DNA of 64,000 nucleotides from Desulfobulbus sp. (GCA_028684915.1 JAQUEZ010000005.1:20526-84525); one strand, 5' to 3'. Positions 27,931-38,921 are shown, numbered from the stretch's first letter. Made by a program: numbers and translations. Notes: generated by a model not told the origin, from the sequence alone.

Positions 27931-28815
27931 TCAGCGCTGACGGAAAGGAATCTGACAGTAATCAATCCCCCGCTTGGGGACGATGCCGTTTTGCTCCAAA
28001 AACATCTTCAACGAATTCATTGAGATATTGACATTGGCTGTCGGCCCGAGATAGAGGTGATCCATTACCGGCTGCTTGCCGCCAATGCCGAGATCAAATT
28101 CGATATAGGGCACAAGCATCGCATGGCCCTCGCGGAAGAGAATCGGTGCCCCCGCAGTGTTTGCAATCACCGGTGAAACGATCCGCCACTCTTTTTCTTC
28201 GCGAAAGGAAGGGTGCTTGAGAATGGCTGCTATCCTGAGCAGCTCCGTCTCGATGGAGGCAAAGGCCTGCCGATGCAGCACCGAACGCTCGCCCGCTGAA
28301 TACTCGCCGCTGGACTGGTTTTCCGCCAGTTGCTCCACCGCATCCACCACCTCCCTGATCAAGGCCCGCTGACGGTGGGGCTCGTAAATGCATTTACCGA
28401 TCATGAACTGCTGTTGCTGCGCACATTCAAAGATGTAATCCGGACAGAATCCCAGACTTACGCCCTTGCCCGGTGAGCTGTATCCCCGCCACTGGCTGAG
28501 CAGGTTGCCATGGGAACGAAACGAAGCACCAAAGAGCAGATGTCCGTTGGTGATCCGGTGGGCCACCCAGTCAGCAAACTGGGAAAGCAAATTGCTGTTG
28601 GCATGACCGCTGTCGATCCGCTCCCGGACCTCGACCTTGATCAGGTCGGCGGTATGGCGTAGCTCAGCAGAATCGTTCATATAGCGCACATCACTGGCCC
28701 AAAGGGCACGGCGACGAACAATCCCCAGCAGCCCGCTAAAAGTGGTGTAGTGATACAGGGTGCCCATGGGTATATCGGCGTAGAGCTCCCTGGATAGGGA
28801 TTCGATCTCCTTCAT
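27931..28815 (-). CDS. DUF2971-family protein
   Basis: 294 residues, soluble. The opening GTLYHYTTFSGLLGIVRRRALWASDVRYMNDSAEL is the DUF2971 signature. The fold is suspected to be ART-like because of the HYT and MND motifs, but no activity is proven. Later features are SFRSHGNLLSQWRGYS and the C-terminal KEWRIVSPV strand. DUF2971 genes are often found in accessory and defence-like settings; here it sits alone on the minus strand between two metabolic genes. The ~260 nt after its start (28816-29074) show no gene. Confidence 0.8.
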   Translation of the reverse strand: MKEIESLSRELYADIPMGTLYHYTTFSGLLGIVRRRALWASDVRYMNDSAELRHTADLIKVEVRERIDSGHANSNLLSQFADWVAHRITNGHLLFGASFRSHGNLLSQWRGYSSPGKGVSLGFCPDYIFECAQQQQFMIGKCIYEPHRQRALIREVVDAVEQLAENQSSGEYSAGERSVLHRQAFASIETELLRIAAILKHPSFREEKEWRIVSPVIANTAGAPILFREGHAMLVPYIEFDLGIGGKQPVMDHLYLGPTANVNISMNSLKMFLEQNGIVPKRGIDYCQIPFRQR

Positions 28816-29062
28816 TTTCCGCTGCTATCCTTATATTATCGGCCCGCGTTCCGTGAACGTTCCGGCCATATCCTGGTTGAGATTTCCGCCTTTCTCTGGT
28901 AAGAAAATTAATTTGATCTTGCATGTCGCATCATGGACACAGATCCTTATATATTCTACGGGCCACGTTGTGCCGCCCGCATGCGTCTGCGACGATCCCA
29001 CAATTTTCAAACCGCTGGGCCGGCTTGTTACCGTCCACCAGCTTTCAATCCCTCTTACATAG

Positions 29063-30142
<1,080 letters not shown>

Positions 30143-30175
30143 TCCTGGGCGCTGAATTACTGCGCAAAACACAAT

Positions 30176-30221
30176 AAAGGCCCCGGTTGCTCTCTTATCG
30201 AGAACAATCGGGGCCTTTTTG
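30176..30221 (+). terminator. Rho-independent terminator after the KdnB-like gene, possibly bidirectional
   Basis: Long stem AAAGGCCCCG paired with CGGGGCCTTT, extended inward with mismatches, followed by TTTTTGATT on the plus strand. The minus strand also has a short T-rich tail, and the DUF2145 gene ends 26 nt away on that strand, so it may serve both genes. Confidence 0.85.
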
Positions 30222-30246
30222 ATTTACATCCTTTTCCAGGGCCTGT

Positions 30247-31056
30247 TCAGTCCGGCATTACAGTCAGGACCTCGGCCCCCTTATCATACTTGACCAAATA
30301 CTCGCCGATCGTCTCAAAGGTCGCGGTCACCACGTCGTCAGGTTGATCCGAGAGGGAAACCTCATCTGTGAACATGGACCCGAGAAGTAACTTGAACGGA
30401 TTGACATTGACTTCCTGGGCCTGAAAATAGGCTTTTTCATTGCCCTTGATCCGATTGATATCCTCGGTCTGATAGATTGCGGCATTGATCACATCAAGTA
30501 CAAACTCGGTACAGTTCTGCCGTCCGAGAGTAAAGGGGTTGGCTATGACCGAATAATGGGAATCATGGAGTGACGGATACACCGGCGAGGTGATCGTTGC
30601 CAGCAACCGTTGCTGCAGTTTCGGTGAAGGAATGATCACCCCGGCCTCAAGATCGGCCACCCCGGCAAAAAAGTCCGGCGGGTAGTCGACCACCAGATCG
30701 CTGACATCCGGATGTTTGTCCTGCTGATAGAGATTATAGATGGCATAGCCCGGAACCTTCCGCCCGTCCTTAGTGCTGATCTGCGAATAGACGGCAAAGG
30801 CGGTGTGGGTAAAGGCCATCCCTTGGGGCATCTCGGATTTCGGCCGCCCCTTACGGGCTAAAATAGCCACATAGGCCCCCTTTTCGGCCAGTATCTTTTC
30901 CACTTTCTTGGCAAAGCGTAGAATTTGTTCCGGCTTGTACTGCATGGTTTCACCGGCCTGACTACTGGCGGAACTGAATCCCACCGATCCACAGGCCAGT
31001 GAGGATTGTAGCAGCCAACAGACCAGCCCGATACCAAAAATTTTTCGTCCCAGCAT
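30247..31056 (-). CDS. Exported DUF2145-like protein
   Basis: 269 residues with an N-terminal hydrophobic signal (IFGIGLVCWLLQSSLACGS); the cysteine after LLQSSLA could be a lipoprotein site. The body has FTHTAFAVYSQ, then GYAIYNLYQQD, then GRQNCTEFVLDVINAA. The H...C pattern resembles NlpC/P60-like permuted peptidases and the DUF2145 family, which I recognise with moderate certainty. The substrate is unknown; the cell envelope is the likely place. It lies 18 nt downstream of a small exported Ala/Ser-rich protein on the same strand, so the two form a pair. Confidence 0.72.
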   Translation of the reverse strand: MLGRKIFGIGLVCWLLQSSLACGSVGFSSASSQAGETMQYKPEQILRFAKKVEKILAEKGAYVAILARKGRPKSEMPQGMAFTHTAFAVYSQISTKDGRKVPGYAIYNLYQQDKHPDVSDLVVDYPPDFFAGVADLEAGVIIPSPKLQQRLLATITSPVYPSLHDSHYSVIANPFTLGRQNCTEFVLDVINAAIYQTEDINRIKGNEKAYFQAQEVNVNPFKLLLGSMFTDEVSLSDQPDDVVTATFETIGEYLVKYDKGAEVLTVMPD

Positions 31057-31074
31057 AGTTTCAGGCTCCGTGAT

Positions 31075-31431
31075 TCAGGGTTTTTTCAGGGCCTGGTCGG
31101 GCGGCACGGTCACCAGGGATTCGTTGGTAATGGGCAGCGGTTTGCCTGCCGGCGAGTTGGCAGCCTTACTCATGCCGACGGCAGCCGAAGCACTGGCCGC
31201 TCCAGCAGCGGTAATCGTTGCCCCGCTAACGGCCAAAGGCACAGACGAGACCGCCGAGGTCACCTGGCCGGAAGATACCAGCGCATGAGCGGCACTGCCG
31301 CTGGCGTGAACACTGGCCGCACCGGATTCGCGGAACGCCTGGCCGGCATGGGTGTTTTCACCGGAGGCCGCAAAGGCGCCCCCGGCCCCCAAAACACAAC
31401 AGAACACACTTATCAGGACAGCGTTTTTCAT
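31075..31431 (-). CDS. Small exported Ala/Ser/Gly-rich protein
   Basis: 118 residues. A clear signal peptide (MKNAVLISVFCCVLGAGGAFA, cleaved about residue 22) is followed by a low-complexity chain with GSAAHALVSSGQVTSAVSSVPLAVSGA. The middle part is mildly hydrophobic and could be an amphipathic or membrane-associated helix. Partner of the next gene; similar small proteins accompany DUF2145 genes elsewhere to my recollection. No known function. Confidence 0.68.
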   Translation of the reverse strand: MKNAVLISVFCCVLGAGGAFAASGENTHAGQAFRESGAASVHASGSAAHALVSSGQVTSAVSSVPLAVSGATITAAGAASASAAVGMSKAANSPAGKPLPITNESLVTVPPDQALKKP

Positions 31432-31450
31432 AGAACCCTCAATAGATGAG

Positions 31451-31478
31451 TAAAAATAAAAGTCGGAGACTCTCCGAC
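31451..31478 (-). terminator. Rho-independent terminator of the GGDEF-EAL locus
   Basis: GTCGGAGA and TCTCCGAC arms (31462-31478) followed on the minus strand by TTTTATTTTTA. It lies 78 nt past the EAL stop, showing that the two GGDEF/EAL reading frames end as one transcript. Confidence 0.8.
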
Positions 31479-31555
31479 CTGACTGTACATAGAATGGACA
31501 GGATTCCCGTGCAGCGCAAGAGCTAATTGACTATTTTATCAGCAAGTTCACCAAT

Positions 31556-32413
31556 TCAGGAGTGCAGTCCTGGCAGTAAAGTTCGCCCCGGCACAAGTAG
31601 GGCGGCAAAATCATCTGCCGGCAACGGACGACTGGCTAGATATCCTTGGATTATCATCTGATCACTCATTGCCCGCAGTAGGGTTAGTTGCTCAACAGTC
31701 TCCACGCCCTCGGCAACAATGGCCAGATTCATCGCTTGGGCCAAGGAAACGATAGCCGAGGCAATAGCCTGGCTGTCGCTGTCATTTTCCAGATCGCGGA
31801 TAAAAGAACGATCGATCTTCAGCCCATCCAGGGGGAGCCGCTTGAGGTAGGAAAGTGACGAGTAGCCGGTACCGAAATCATCAAGATAAAACTTACCTCC
31901 CAATACCCGCAACTCATCTAGGGTCGACTGGGCCTTGACGAAATTTTCCATCAAGATAGACTCGGTGATCTCAAAATAAATCCGTCCACTTTTCAGCCCG
32001 GTACTGAGCAGAACTTCGCGCAACAGGGCAGTCAACTCCTGACCGACAAACTGGCGCGATGAAATATTCACCGAAATATCGAGGGAATGGCCATTATCCT
32101 GCCATTGCTTGGCCTGTCGGGCAGCCGTCCGAACCACCCAGGCCCCCAGAGGGAGAATAAGCCCGGATTCCTCGGCCAGGGGAATGAATTCCGCCGGCGA
32201 GATCAGTTGTCCCTCGTGGTGCCAGCGGATCAAGGCTTCGGCGCCGATAATGGTGTTGGTGGCGCAGTGGACCTGGGGCTGATAATTAGAGCTCAAACTC
32301 CTCCAATTCGAGCCCTTTTCGCAGCTTGGCATCAAGAGATATCCGCCGGTGAGCCTTGGAATCCAGCTCCGGGGTAAAGAATTGGAAATTGTTTCTTCCC
32401 AGATTTTTGGCAC
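31556..32413 (-). pseudogene. EAL (c-di-GMP phosphodiesterase) part of a GGDEF-EAL protein, separated by frameshift
   Basis: Real homology starts near 32285 with YQPQVHCATNTIIGAEALIRW; the upstream ~40 codons are out-of-frame GGDEF sequence, with no ribosome site. Catalytic EAL residues look complete: EALIRW, NISSRQF, FEITESILME, LDDFGTGYSSLSYLKRL, LKIDRSFI, AIVAEGVE and QGYLASRPLP. The gene upstream stops exactly where the YYQPQ strand should follow, at a TAA created by one extra A or T. This is therefore the 3' half of a single gene. It is a broken gene, a sequencing slip, or a site of programmed frameshifting; without correction the phosphodiesterase is not made. Confidence 0.8.
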
Positions 32414-34814
32414 GATACATGGCCATATCAGCGTTTTTAATCAAATTTTCAGCACTCTCCCCATCCTCGGGCGCGAGGGTGATGCCGATGCTTGCAGTCA
32501 CGAAATATTCCACACGCTCATGAAAAAATGGCTTTTTCAGACACTCGAGCAACCGCAAGGCCACCATACTCACGTCATCAACATGTTCAACGTCATTTAA
32601 TAAAATGAGGAATTCATCGCCGCCTTGCCGGGCTAGGGTATCTCCTGAGCGTAGCTGTTGTTTCAACCGATGGGACAATTCGACCAATAAATTATCTCCA
32701 GTAGTATGGCCAAAGCCGTCGTTTATATGTTTGAAGTTATCCAGATCCAGAAAGAGCAGGGCCACCCTTTTCCGGTTTCGCTCCATCCGTTTGAGCGCCT
32801 CCTGCAAACGGTCGTTGAGTAGGACCCGGTTGGGCAAACCGGTCAGCGCATCGTGCTGGGCCTGATGCTCCAGAGCCTCCTGTTGGCGTTTGAGCTCGGT
32901 GATATCGTGAAAAATGGAAACGTAATTTGTTATTTTACCCTGGGTATTATACACCGCATTAATCGTCAGCCATTCCGGATAGATCTCGCCATTCTTGCGC
33001 CGGTTCCATATTTCACCAGCCCACTGTCCTTCCTGTTCCAACTGCTGCCACATTGCCCTGTAAAATTCTTCGGAATGGCGATTAGATTTAAGAATCCTCG
33101 GATTCTTGCCAACGGCTTCCGCAGGGCTGTAGCCGGTAATGACGGTAAAGGCACGATTGACCTGGAGGATAATGCCGTTGCTGTCGGTAACGACAATACC
33201 CTCGATTGACTGCGCAAAGACCTTGGAAGCAAAGACCAACTCCTCCTCGGCCTTTTTCCGCTTACTGATATCACGGATGATTGCCAGGCTGGTCAGCGCC
33301 TGCTCACCGACACGCCACAGGGCAGACACCGAGAGGATCACCCAAATCACCTCTCCTTTTTTACGGAGATAACGTTTCTCCACCGAGAATTCGCGGATTT
33401 TTCCTGCCACCAAGTCTCGGCGCTGTTGGACGTCGATATCCAAATCCTCGAAAAAGGTTATGTCGCGGTAGGTAAACTGTTGCATTTCGGCTTCCGAGTA
33501 CCCGGTAATCTCGCAATACCTCTGGTTGACCTGAATAAACCGACCACTGTGAGCATCAACCTGAGCCACGCCGACGCTGGCAAGTTCAAAAAAGGAACGA
33601 AAATTCTGCTCACTGGCGGCAAGGGCTTTGGTACGGCTCTCGACTTCTTTATTGAGGTGAGTCGTGAATATCAACAGCACAATTCCAACCCCTATCCCGA
33701 TCACAACGGTAATCGCCAACCCTCCCATCATCAGATTGTGTTTGCGATGCTTGCTGGCATCGAGCTCTTTCTGGATCTGGGAATAGAGAAAATCATGAAG
33801 ATCATACTTGGGTTGAATAAGTCCCAACCGAACATAGGTATCGGCGATAAACCGCCATCGATCCAGGCTCATATAACCGATTTCCACCAAATTTGGCTGA
33901 ATCAGTTCCCGCATGGCCCGAGCCTCGAAGAGCAGATGTTCTAAAGTTTTTTTCTGTGAATATTTATCGAAAATTAAATGGGCAATATCTTCGGGGTTGG
34001 CCATTGCGTAACGCCAGCCACGCTGTACCGCCTGCAAGAAAGCCTCGGTTCGTTCCGGATGGTTCCGAATTTCATGTTCGGTAGTGACGAGGCAATCACC
34101 GTAAAAATCGACTCCATAGTCAATGGGCTTTATCAACTCCGGTTCCAGCCCGCGTTTTCTTAGGAGATAGGGCTCGTTGGTAAGATAGATCGTTTGCGCA
34201 GCAATCTTTCCGCGGATGAGATCGTCCAGATTCCAACTGTGCGCGACCGTCTTGAGGCTCTCTAGAGGAACGCCGTTGGTGATCAACATGGCCCGATTTT
34301 CCGCATCGGTATCCGCGGTAAACATGACCGTTTTGCCACGAAGGTCCTGCGGGGAAACGAGACCAGCTCCCTTGATCCCCATAAAGGCGGTGGCGGAATG
34401 TTGGAAAATCGAAGCCAGTACCACAAAGGGTTTGCCCTGTTGGCGTTCGATTAATACCACCGGCGACATCACGGCAAATTGAACATCTCCAGAAAGCAGG
34501 AGATCGGATGGCTTCGACTCCGGTGTTGCTGGCAGCAATTCTACCACCAGCCCAGCTTCGCGAAAATAGCCCTGCTCAACGGCTGCGTAATAACCGGCAA
34601 ACTGAAATTGGTGCATCCATTTCAATTGCAGCCGAACTTTCTCCAGTGGCTGGCCCTCGGAGAAAGCGACCCCATACCAAAAACTCACCAGAGCGCACAG
34701 AACGACACCCAAGATCTTTGACCAAGAAAACGAATGAACCGAATGCCTTTTGGGGGGATGAGAAAAGAACCGATGCATTATGACGGTGTCCGGCAGTTGC
34801 GCCCTCATGGGCAA
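32286..34814 (-). CDS. NMT1/THI5-like sensor, PAS-PAS diguanylate cyclase (5' part of a frameshifted GGDEF-EAL gene)
   Basis: 842 residues. A signal/TM segment (~25-48) precedes a periplasmic NMT1/THI5-type solute-binding domain (~55-340; QLKWMHQFQFAGYYAAVEQGYF). TM2 is at ~372-394. Two PAS/PAC domains (~410-660) follow, then GGDEF with the active motif RQGGDEFLILL and AKNLGRNNFQFF at its end. The protein should sense a small periplasmic ligand, perhaps a pyrimidine- or amine-like compound given the domain, and make cyclic di-GMP. It ends LELEEFEL at a TAA (32286-32288) exactly where an EAL domain continues in another frame. As read, the product is a cyclase only. Confidence 0.85.
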   Translation of the reverse strand: MPMRAQLPDTVIMHRFFSHPPKRHSVHSFSWSKILGVVLCALVSFWYGVAFSEGQPLEKVRLQLKWMHQFQFAGYYAAVEQGYFREAGLVVELLPATPESKPSDLLLSGDVQFAVMSPVVLIERQQGKPFVVLASIFQHSATAFMGIKGAGLVSPQDLRGKTVMFTADTDAENRAMLITNGVPLESLKTVAHSWNLDDLIRGKIAAQTIYLTNEPYLLRKRGLEPELIKPIDYGVDFYGDCLVTTEHEIRNHPERTEAFLQAVQRGWRYAMANPEDIAHLIFDKYSQKKTLEHLLFEARAMRELIQPNLVEIGYMSLDRWRFIADTYVRLGLIQPKYDLHDFLYSQIQKELDASKHRKHNLMMGGLAITVVIGIGVGIVLLIFTTHLNKEVESRTKALAASEQNFRSFFELASVGVAQVDAHSGRFIQVNQRYCEITGYSEAEMQQFTYRDITFFEDLDIDVQQRRDLVAGKIREFSVEKRYLRKKGEVIWVILSVSALWRVGEQALTSLAIIRDISKRKKAEEELVFASKVFAQSIEGIVVTDSNGIILQVNRAFTVITGYSPAEAVGKNPRILKSNRHSEEFYRAMWQQLEQEGQWAGEIWNRRKNGEIYPEWLTINAVYNTQGKITNYVSIFHDITELKRQQEALEHQAQHDALTGLPNRVLLNDRLQEALKRMERNRKRVALLFLDLDNFKHINDGFGHTTGDNLLVELSHRLKQQLRSGDTLARQGGDEFLILLNDVEHVDDVSMVALRLLECLKKPFFHERVEYFVTASIGITLAPEDGESAENLIKNADMAMYRAKNLGRNNFQFFTPELDSKAHRRISLDAKLRKGLELEEFEL

Positions 34815-34968
34815 ATATTGATTGAGGAAAAGCAGAGATTCAAATCAATGGTATCAAGTGCCAGGGGACAGATCAAGGTGAAAGCCTGAAAAGCAGGTAC
34901 ATTTCCGGTCCTTGACCTTTTTTGAAAAAACGCGATCTCGGTGTGTAACCGGTTGTGCGAGAGGATCT

Positions 34969-34994
34969 CCGGTGCCGCCAAGTGACGGCACCGG
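34969..34994 (-). terminator. GC-rich hairpin after the chemoreceptor gene
   Basis: CCGGTGCCG and CGGCACCGG arms with an 8-nt loop lie 15 nt beyond the MCP stop. No T-run follows on the minus strand, so it may be an atypical terminator or an mRNA 3'-end stabiliser. Confidence 0.5.
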
Positions 34995-35009
34995 AAAAGA
35001 AGGGGAAGA

Positions 35010-37181
35010 TCAGATCTTAAAACGCCCGACCAGGTCTTGCAGTTTACTGGAAAGGTCGGAGAGTTCCGCCGATTTTTCGTTGATCTGACCGATGGAAACC
35101 GAGGCATCTTGAACAGCCTTGTTCACCTCTGCCATCTCATTGGTGATAGAACCAATCACCACCGAGCCCTGACTAACGTTCAGGTTGACTTCCTGGATTC
35201 CGGCCGAGGTCTGGGAAATATTATCGGCGATCTCCTGGGTGGTGGTCGCCTGCCCTTCCATCTCACCGGCGATCGCGGCTACGTTTTCACCGACATTGTT
35301 GAAAATCTCCAAGATTTGACCGACCTCGGAAACAGTATCATCGGTGGCCTTTTGAATATTCTCTATCTGGGTCTGGACCACCTGGGTAGCCTCTGCGGTC
35401 TGCTTGGCGAGTTCCTTAACCTCTGAAGCGACTACGGCAAATCCCTTGCCCGCATCACCAGCCCGGGCAGCCTCAATAGTGGCGTTAAGCGCCAGAAGAT
35501 TGATCTGATCGGAGATATCGGAAATCACCTCGGTGACCTTACTGATCTCCAAAGTGCTTTGACCCAAACGTCCCAATTTTTCTGAAACCTCACCGGCCTT
35601 GGCCACTGCGGACTCGGAAATAGAGCGGGAGGTTTCCGCCTTCTGGGCAATCTCCCTGATAGTCACCGTCATGTCATCGGTTGCAGTGGCGACCATATTG
35701 ACGTTGGTGGCTGCTTCTTCACAGGCGGAAGCAACACCGCTCATGGAGACGTCCATTTCCTCGGCACCGGTAGCCACTGTTCGTGAACGCTCGGCCATGG
35801 CCTCCGATCCCCGTTTCATCTCCCCGGCAATGGTAGAGAGGACACGGGATGCATTATTAAGCGAACCGGCATCCTCAACGATCTGGGAAATCAGCTCTCG
35901 CAGTTTTTCCATGAACAGATTGAACCAGGTTGCCAACTCACCGATCTCGTCCTTGACCTTGATATCGAGCCGTTTGGTCAGATCACCTTCACCCTCGGCA
36001 ATATCTTTGAGCATATCAACGGTATGCCGAATCGGACGCACAATACCACCGGAGGCATACCAGAGGAGCATAATGGCCAGGATGCTGGTGACAGCGCCAG
36101 CACCGATGAGCATGTACATCGTACGCTGACCGGCATCGGTCAACTCCTTATCCAGGGCAATGGCATCGGAGAGCACCGTATCCTGCTTCACTCGAATCAT
36201 CACGGACCAGGGTTTACCGGTGCGCCCCAGATTGATCGGGGCAAAAACTTCAAACTGATGGTTTTTTTCATTGAGGGCTGCCACGCTTTTCCCGGCCTCA
36301 ATGTCCTGAACCATCTGATCCGCCCCCTCAGGAATGACGGTTTTCAGGGGACCACCGATCAGCTCCGGTTTTTCGCTATGGGCCACGATCAGGCCCATGT
36401 TGCTGACGATGATAATTTCGCCCTGGCCGTCAAAGACCTCCTTGTCGACGCTTTTGGATAACTCCTGCACAAAGTCGAGATTATAGTCGGATCCGGCTAC
36501 CCCATAAAATTTATCATTGACCAGAATCGGAACTGACATGGTGGCCAGCCAGACCTTTTTCCCTTGGACGATATAGGGCAAAGGACCAAGGACGCTTTCA
36601 GTATGGTTTTCGCTGGGGTTGATGTACCAACCGCCTTTGAGCACGCCATTAGGATGGCGATCACGGGTGTCGTATTCGACTAGGGGCTGAACCGCGATAT
36701 TCCCCTTCTCGTCGCGATTCCAGTAGGGGGTGAAGCGCCCCGTCAGCTTGTTATTACCGTCCTGACCGGTTTTAAACTCGCTGTCCCTTCCGTCCAGGCC
36801 ATCGGGTTCCCAACAGGAGTAGGTACCGTTGAAGTTAGGATTGTCGTGCAGCACCTTGAGCAGGATCGCATTGATCTGATTACGGCCCAATTCCAGACCG
36901 CCGCTGTTGCTTTCCTTGGAAAGGGAAAAGGTGTCGGCCATGGTGCGGGCGGCATCAAGGGCTACGTCAAATTCTGCCCTGATTTTTCCGGCGTAATTGC
37001 TCGCCAGATTTTTCAATCCATCGAGGGAGCGCGTTTCCAGCAAGGTGGTAACTCGTGCGTTCACATGTTTCTGGCTCGTTCGAGCGGTGTAAAGACTATA
37101 ACCGACAAGCACTGCTGAGGAGACAATCAGACAGGCTCCAGCGATACCCGCTATCTTGGTGCGAACGGACGTTAATTGCAT
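35010..37181 (-). CDS. Methyl-accepting chemotaxis protein with Cache sensor
   Basis: 723 residues from an ATG with GGAGG just upstream; the open frame runs 50 codons further without support. TM1 at ~10-30, then a large double-Cache periplasmic domain (~35-335) with [18 protein letters not shown] and [26 protein letters not shown], the type that binds amino acids or carboxylates. TM2 sits near 348-370, then HAMP and a cytoplasmic signalling hairpin whose tip contains [21 protein letters not shown] and [13 protein letters not shown]. It feeds CheA/CheW. No che genes are nearby, so it is an orphan receptor. Confidence 0.93.
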   Translation of the reverse strand: MQLTSVRTKIAGIAGACLIVSSAVLVGYSLYTARTSQKHVNARVTTLLETRSLDGLKNLASNYAGKIRAEFDVALDAARTMADTFSLSKESNSGGLELGRNQINAILLKVLHDNPNFNGTYSCWEPDGLDGRDSEFKTGQDGNNKLTGRFTPYWNRDEKGNIAVQPLVEYDTRDRHPNGVLKGGWYINPSENHTESVLGPLPYIVQGKKVWLATMSVPILVNDKFYGVAGSDYNLDFVQELSKSVDKEVFDGQGEIIIVSNMGLIVAHSEKPELIGGPLKTVIPEGADQMVQDIEAGKSVAALNEKNHQFEVFAPINLGRTGKPWSVMIRVKQDTVLSDAIALDKELTDAGQRTMYMLIGAGAVTSILAIMLLWYASGGIVRPIRHTVDMLKDIAEGEGDLTKRLDIKVKDEIGELATWFNLFMEKLRELISQIVEDAGSLNNASRVLSTIAGEMKRGSEAMAERSRTVATGAEEMDVSMSGVASACEEAATNVNMVATATDDMTVTIREIAQKAETSRSISESAVAKAGEVSEKLGRLGQSTLEISKVTEVISDISDQINLLALNATIEAARAGDAGKGFAVVASEVKELAKQTAEATQVVQTQIENIQKATDDTVSEVGQILEIFNNVGENVAAIAGEMEGQATTTQEIADNISQTSAGIQEVNLNVSQGSVVIGSITNEMAEVNKAVQDASVSIGQINEKSAELSDLSSKLQDLVGRFKI

Positions 37182-37786
37182 ACTTCCTCCTTTGTCGTCT
37201 TTATTCTGCTCCGACGATCGGGTCTTGACGACAGGTACTCCCCTATCAAATGGACGTTTCGCCGGCCTCCAAATACTGTGAAGCACTTCTGTACTCCTTC
37301 CTGCAGTATAGGGGATGAAATCCAATTCCAAAGTAATAATTAAACACCGGCAAAAAAAAAATACCGCTTACACACCCAGCACATTATTGTAATGTCACAT
37401 CAAACACTGATAAAATCGATCATTTTACTGCAAAAAGCAGGAGTAAATTAGAACGACATGTCAATTTGCCCCACACTGACATTACAAAAAATCGACCCTA
37501 ATCATTGGACGTCTAAAGGAATCCAGAATCCAGTGTCTTCGCGCAGTAAACAAAATGACCCATTCTGTCCCATTACAAAATCAATACGAGTCATTTTGCC
37601 CAACAGCTAAAGCCCTCCTGAAGGCGGAGATGAATTGCGATAAACCATCAGTACCAGACAGGTTCAAGAGCTCATTGAAAATCACCACCTTCAGTTGCGA
37701 ACAAATCGTTTTTTCCTATTTGGAAAAAAGGCCAATTAAGATTACATAATTAAATTTACCGAAAGAAACTGCTCATCACTTGACGC
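37182..37786. other. 605-nt AT-rich intergenic region with inverted TTGTAATGTCA motifs
   Basis: No credible gene. TTGTAATGTCA at 37387-37397 is exactly reverse-complementary to TGACATTACAA at 37477-37487. Related CATTACAAAA recurs near 37571, and TCAATTTGCCC/TCATTTTGCCC occur at 37461 and 37592. The cluster sits between the divergent chemoreceptor and MauE-like genes and could hold operators for either; the factor is unknown. Confidence 0.5.
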
Positions 37787-38281
37787 ATGATCACATCAAA
37801 GCCTACTCTTCTCCGCCATTTTCCACTCTCCTTGAATCGAGGCACCATCTTTCGCTTCATTCGCTGGATATTGGCTTTGATATTTATCTATTCCGGGGTG
37901 GTGAAACTGTTTGATCCACCACGCTTTGCCCAGATCATGGCCGGATTCGGCCTATTGCCGACGTCGTTCCTCATGCCGATCGCCATCCTTCTGCCCCTGG
38001 CGGAACTGGTCGCCGGCATCGGCCTTTTCTGCAATAAACGCGGCAGCCTCACCACCATTGCCCTGATGCTGGTGCTGTTTATGGCCGTGCTTATCTACGG
38101 TATCCACCTGGGATTGGATATTGACTGCGGCTGTTTCGGCCCTGAAGATCCGGAACAGGCCTATAAAGGATTAAAAGTGGCGCTGGCACGAGATGCGCTG
38201 ATGATGGTTGCAGTGATATGTCTCTATTGGCACGAGCGTAAGGGCGGGAAAAACAAGGGTCGCCCCGAATCCGGCGCCTGA
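37787..38281 (+). CDS. MauE/DoxX-family membrane protein
   Basis: 164 residues with four predicted membrane helices (about 25-45, 60-80, 87-107, 130-150). The pattern FIYSGVVKLFDPPRFAQIMAGFGLLP and the cytoplasm- or periplasm-facing CGCFG motif near residue 112 fit the MauE/DoxX group, which takes part in redox or disulfide handling. In methylamine dehydrogenase systems MauE helps mature a cysteine tryptophylquinone protein, but no such enzyme is here. A periplasmic rhodanese follows 84 nt downstream, so a joint role in sulfur-compound handling is plausible. The start lacks a strong ribosome site. Confidence 0.8.
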   Translation: MITSKPTLLRHFPLSLNRGTIFRFIRWILALIFIYSGVVKLFDPPRFAQIMAGFGLLPTSFLMPIAILLPLAELVAGIGLFCNKRGSLTTIALMLVLFMAVLIYGIHLGLDIDCGCFGPEDPEQAYKGLKVALARDALMMVAVICLYWHERKGGKNKGRPESGA

Positions 38282-38365
38282 GACCAAGGCCTTGCGGAAT
38301 AAATACAACCACCGGAAAAGCATGGATACATTCTTTCCCGACAACACATTCAAAAAGGAGAACAA

Positions 38366-38908
38366 ATGAACTACAGCAACACCCTAAGCAAAGGCCTGAT
38401 CGCCGGGCTGGTGATCCTTGGCCTGAGCACCTCAGCCTCTGCCTTTTCTATCGGCAGTGACAAATTCAAGGAAGAGGTGACCAAAGAACAATCAGCGGTT
38501 AAACTAACCCGCGAAGTCCAGCAGGGCGGCTACGGCATTGTCACCACCGCCGAGCTCAAGGGAATGATCGATGCAGGTAAGGACATCCTGATCATCGACA
38601 CCATGCCTTACAAAGATTCCTACCTCAAAAATCACATTCCCGGCGCCAAACAGTTTCTATTCCCTATCCCCGACATGAAGGAATGGGACAGCAAGGAAAC
38701 CGACGGAAAAAGCCAGGAGGATTATGAAAAACTACTGGGTCCGGACAAAAACAAAACCATCGTGATCTACTGCGGATTTGTCAAATGTACCCGTAGCCAC
38801 AACGGTGCCGTATGGGCCAAGAAATTGGGATATGCCAACGTATATCGCTACCCCGGCGGCATCTTCGCCTGGAAAGGTGCGGGAAATCCGATTGAATCAG
38901 CCAAGTAA
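38366..38908 (+). CDS. Exported rhodanese-like protein
   Basis: 180 residues with a signal peptide (hydrophobic GLIAGLVILGLSTSASA, cleaved about residue 26), so periplasmic. One rhodanese domain: ILIIDTMPYKDSYLKNHIPGAKQFLFP opens it, and the active-site loop is YCGFVKCTRSHNGA with the sulfane-accepting cysteine in YCGF. Rhodaneses carry sulfur from thiosulfate or polysulfides. AAGGAG precedes the ATG. It lies between MauE-like and CCG-type Fe-S genes, all on the plus strand, so it may belong to a small sulfur or thiol redox set. Confidence 0.87.
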   Translation: MNYSNTLSKGLIAGLVILGLSTSASAFSIGSDKFKEEVTKEQSAVKLTREVQQGGYGIVTTAELKGMIDAGKDILIIDTMPYKDSYLKNHIPGAKQFLFPIPDMKEWDSKETDGKSQEDYEKLLGPDKNKTIVIYCGFVKCTRSHNGAVWAKKLGYANVYRYPGGIFAWKGAGNPIESAK

Positions 38909-38921
38909 GCTGGCATTGACG

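Noticed and set aside
34815..34968. Possible riboswitch between the GGDEF gene and the chemoreceptor
   Set aside because: Some pairing (TCAAGG/CCTTGA) is visible but it lies on the 3' side of the chemoreceptor gene and shows no known aptamer core.
37461..37603. Two TCAxTTTGCCC boxes considered as the start of a CRISPR-like or tandem repeat
   Set aside because: Only two imperfect copies with different flanks; no regular spacing or third unit.
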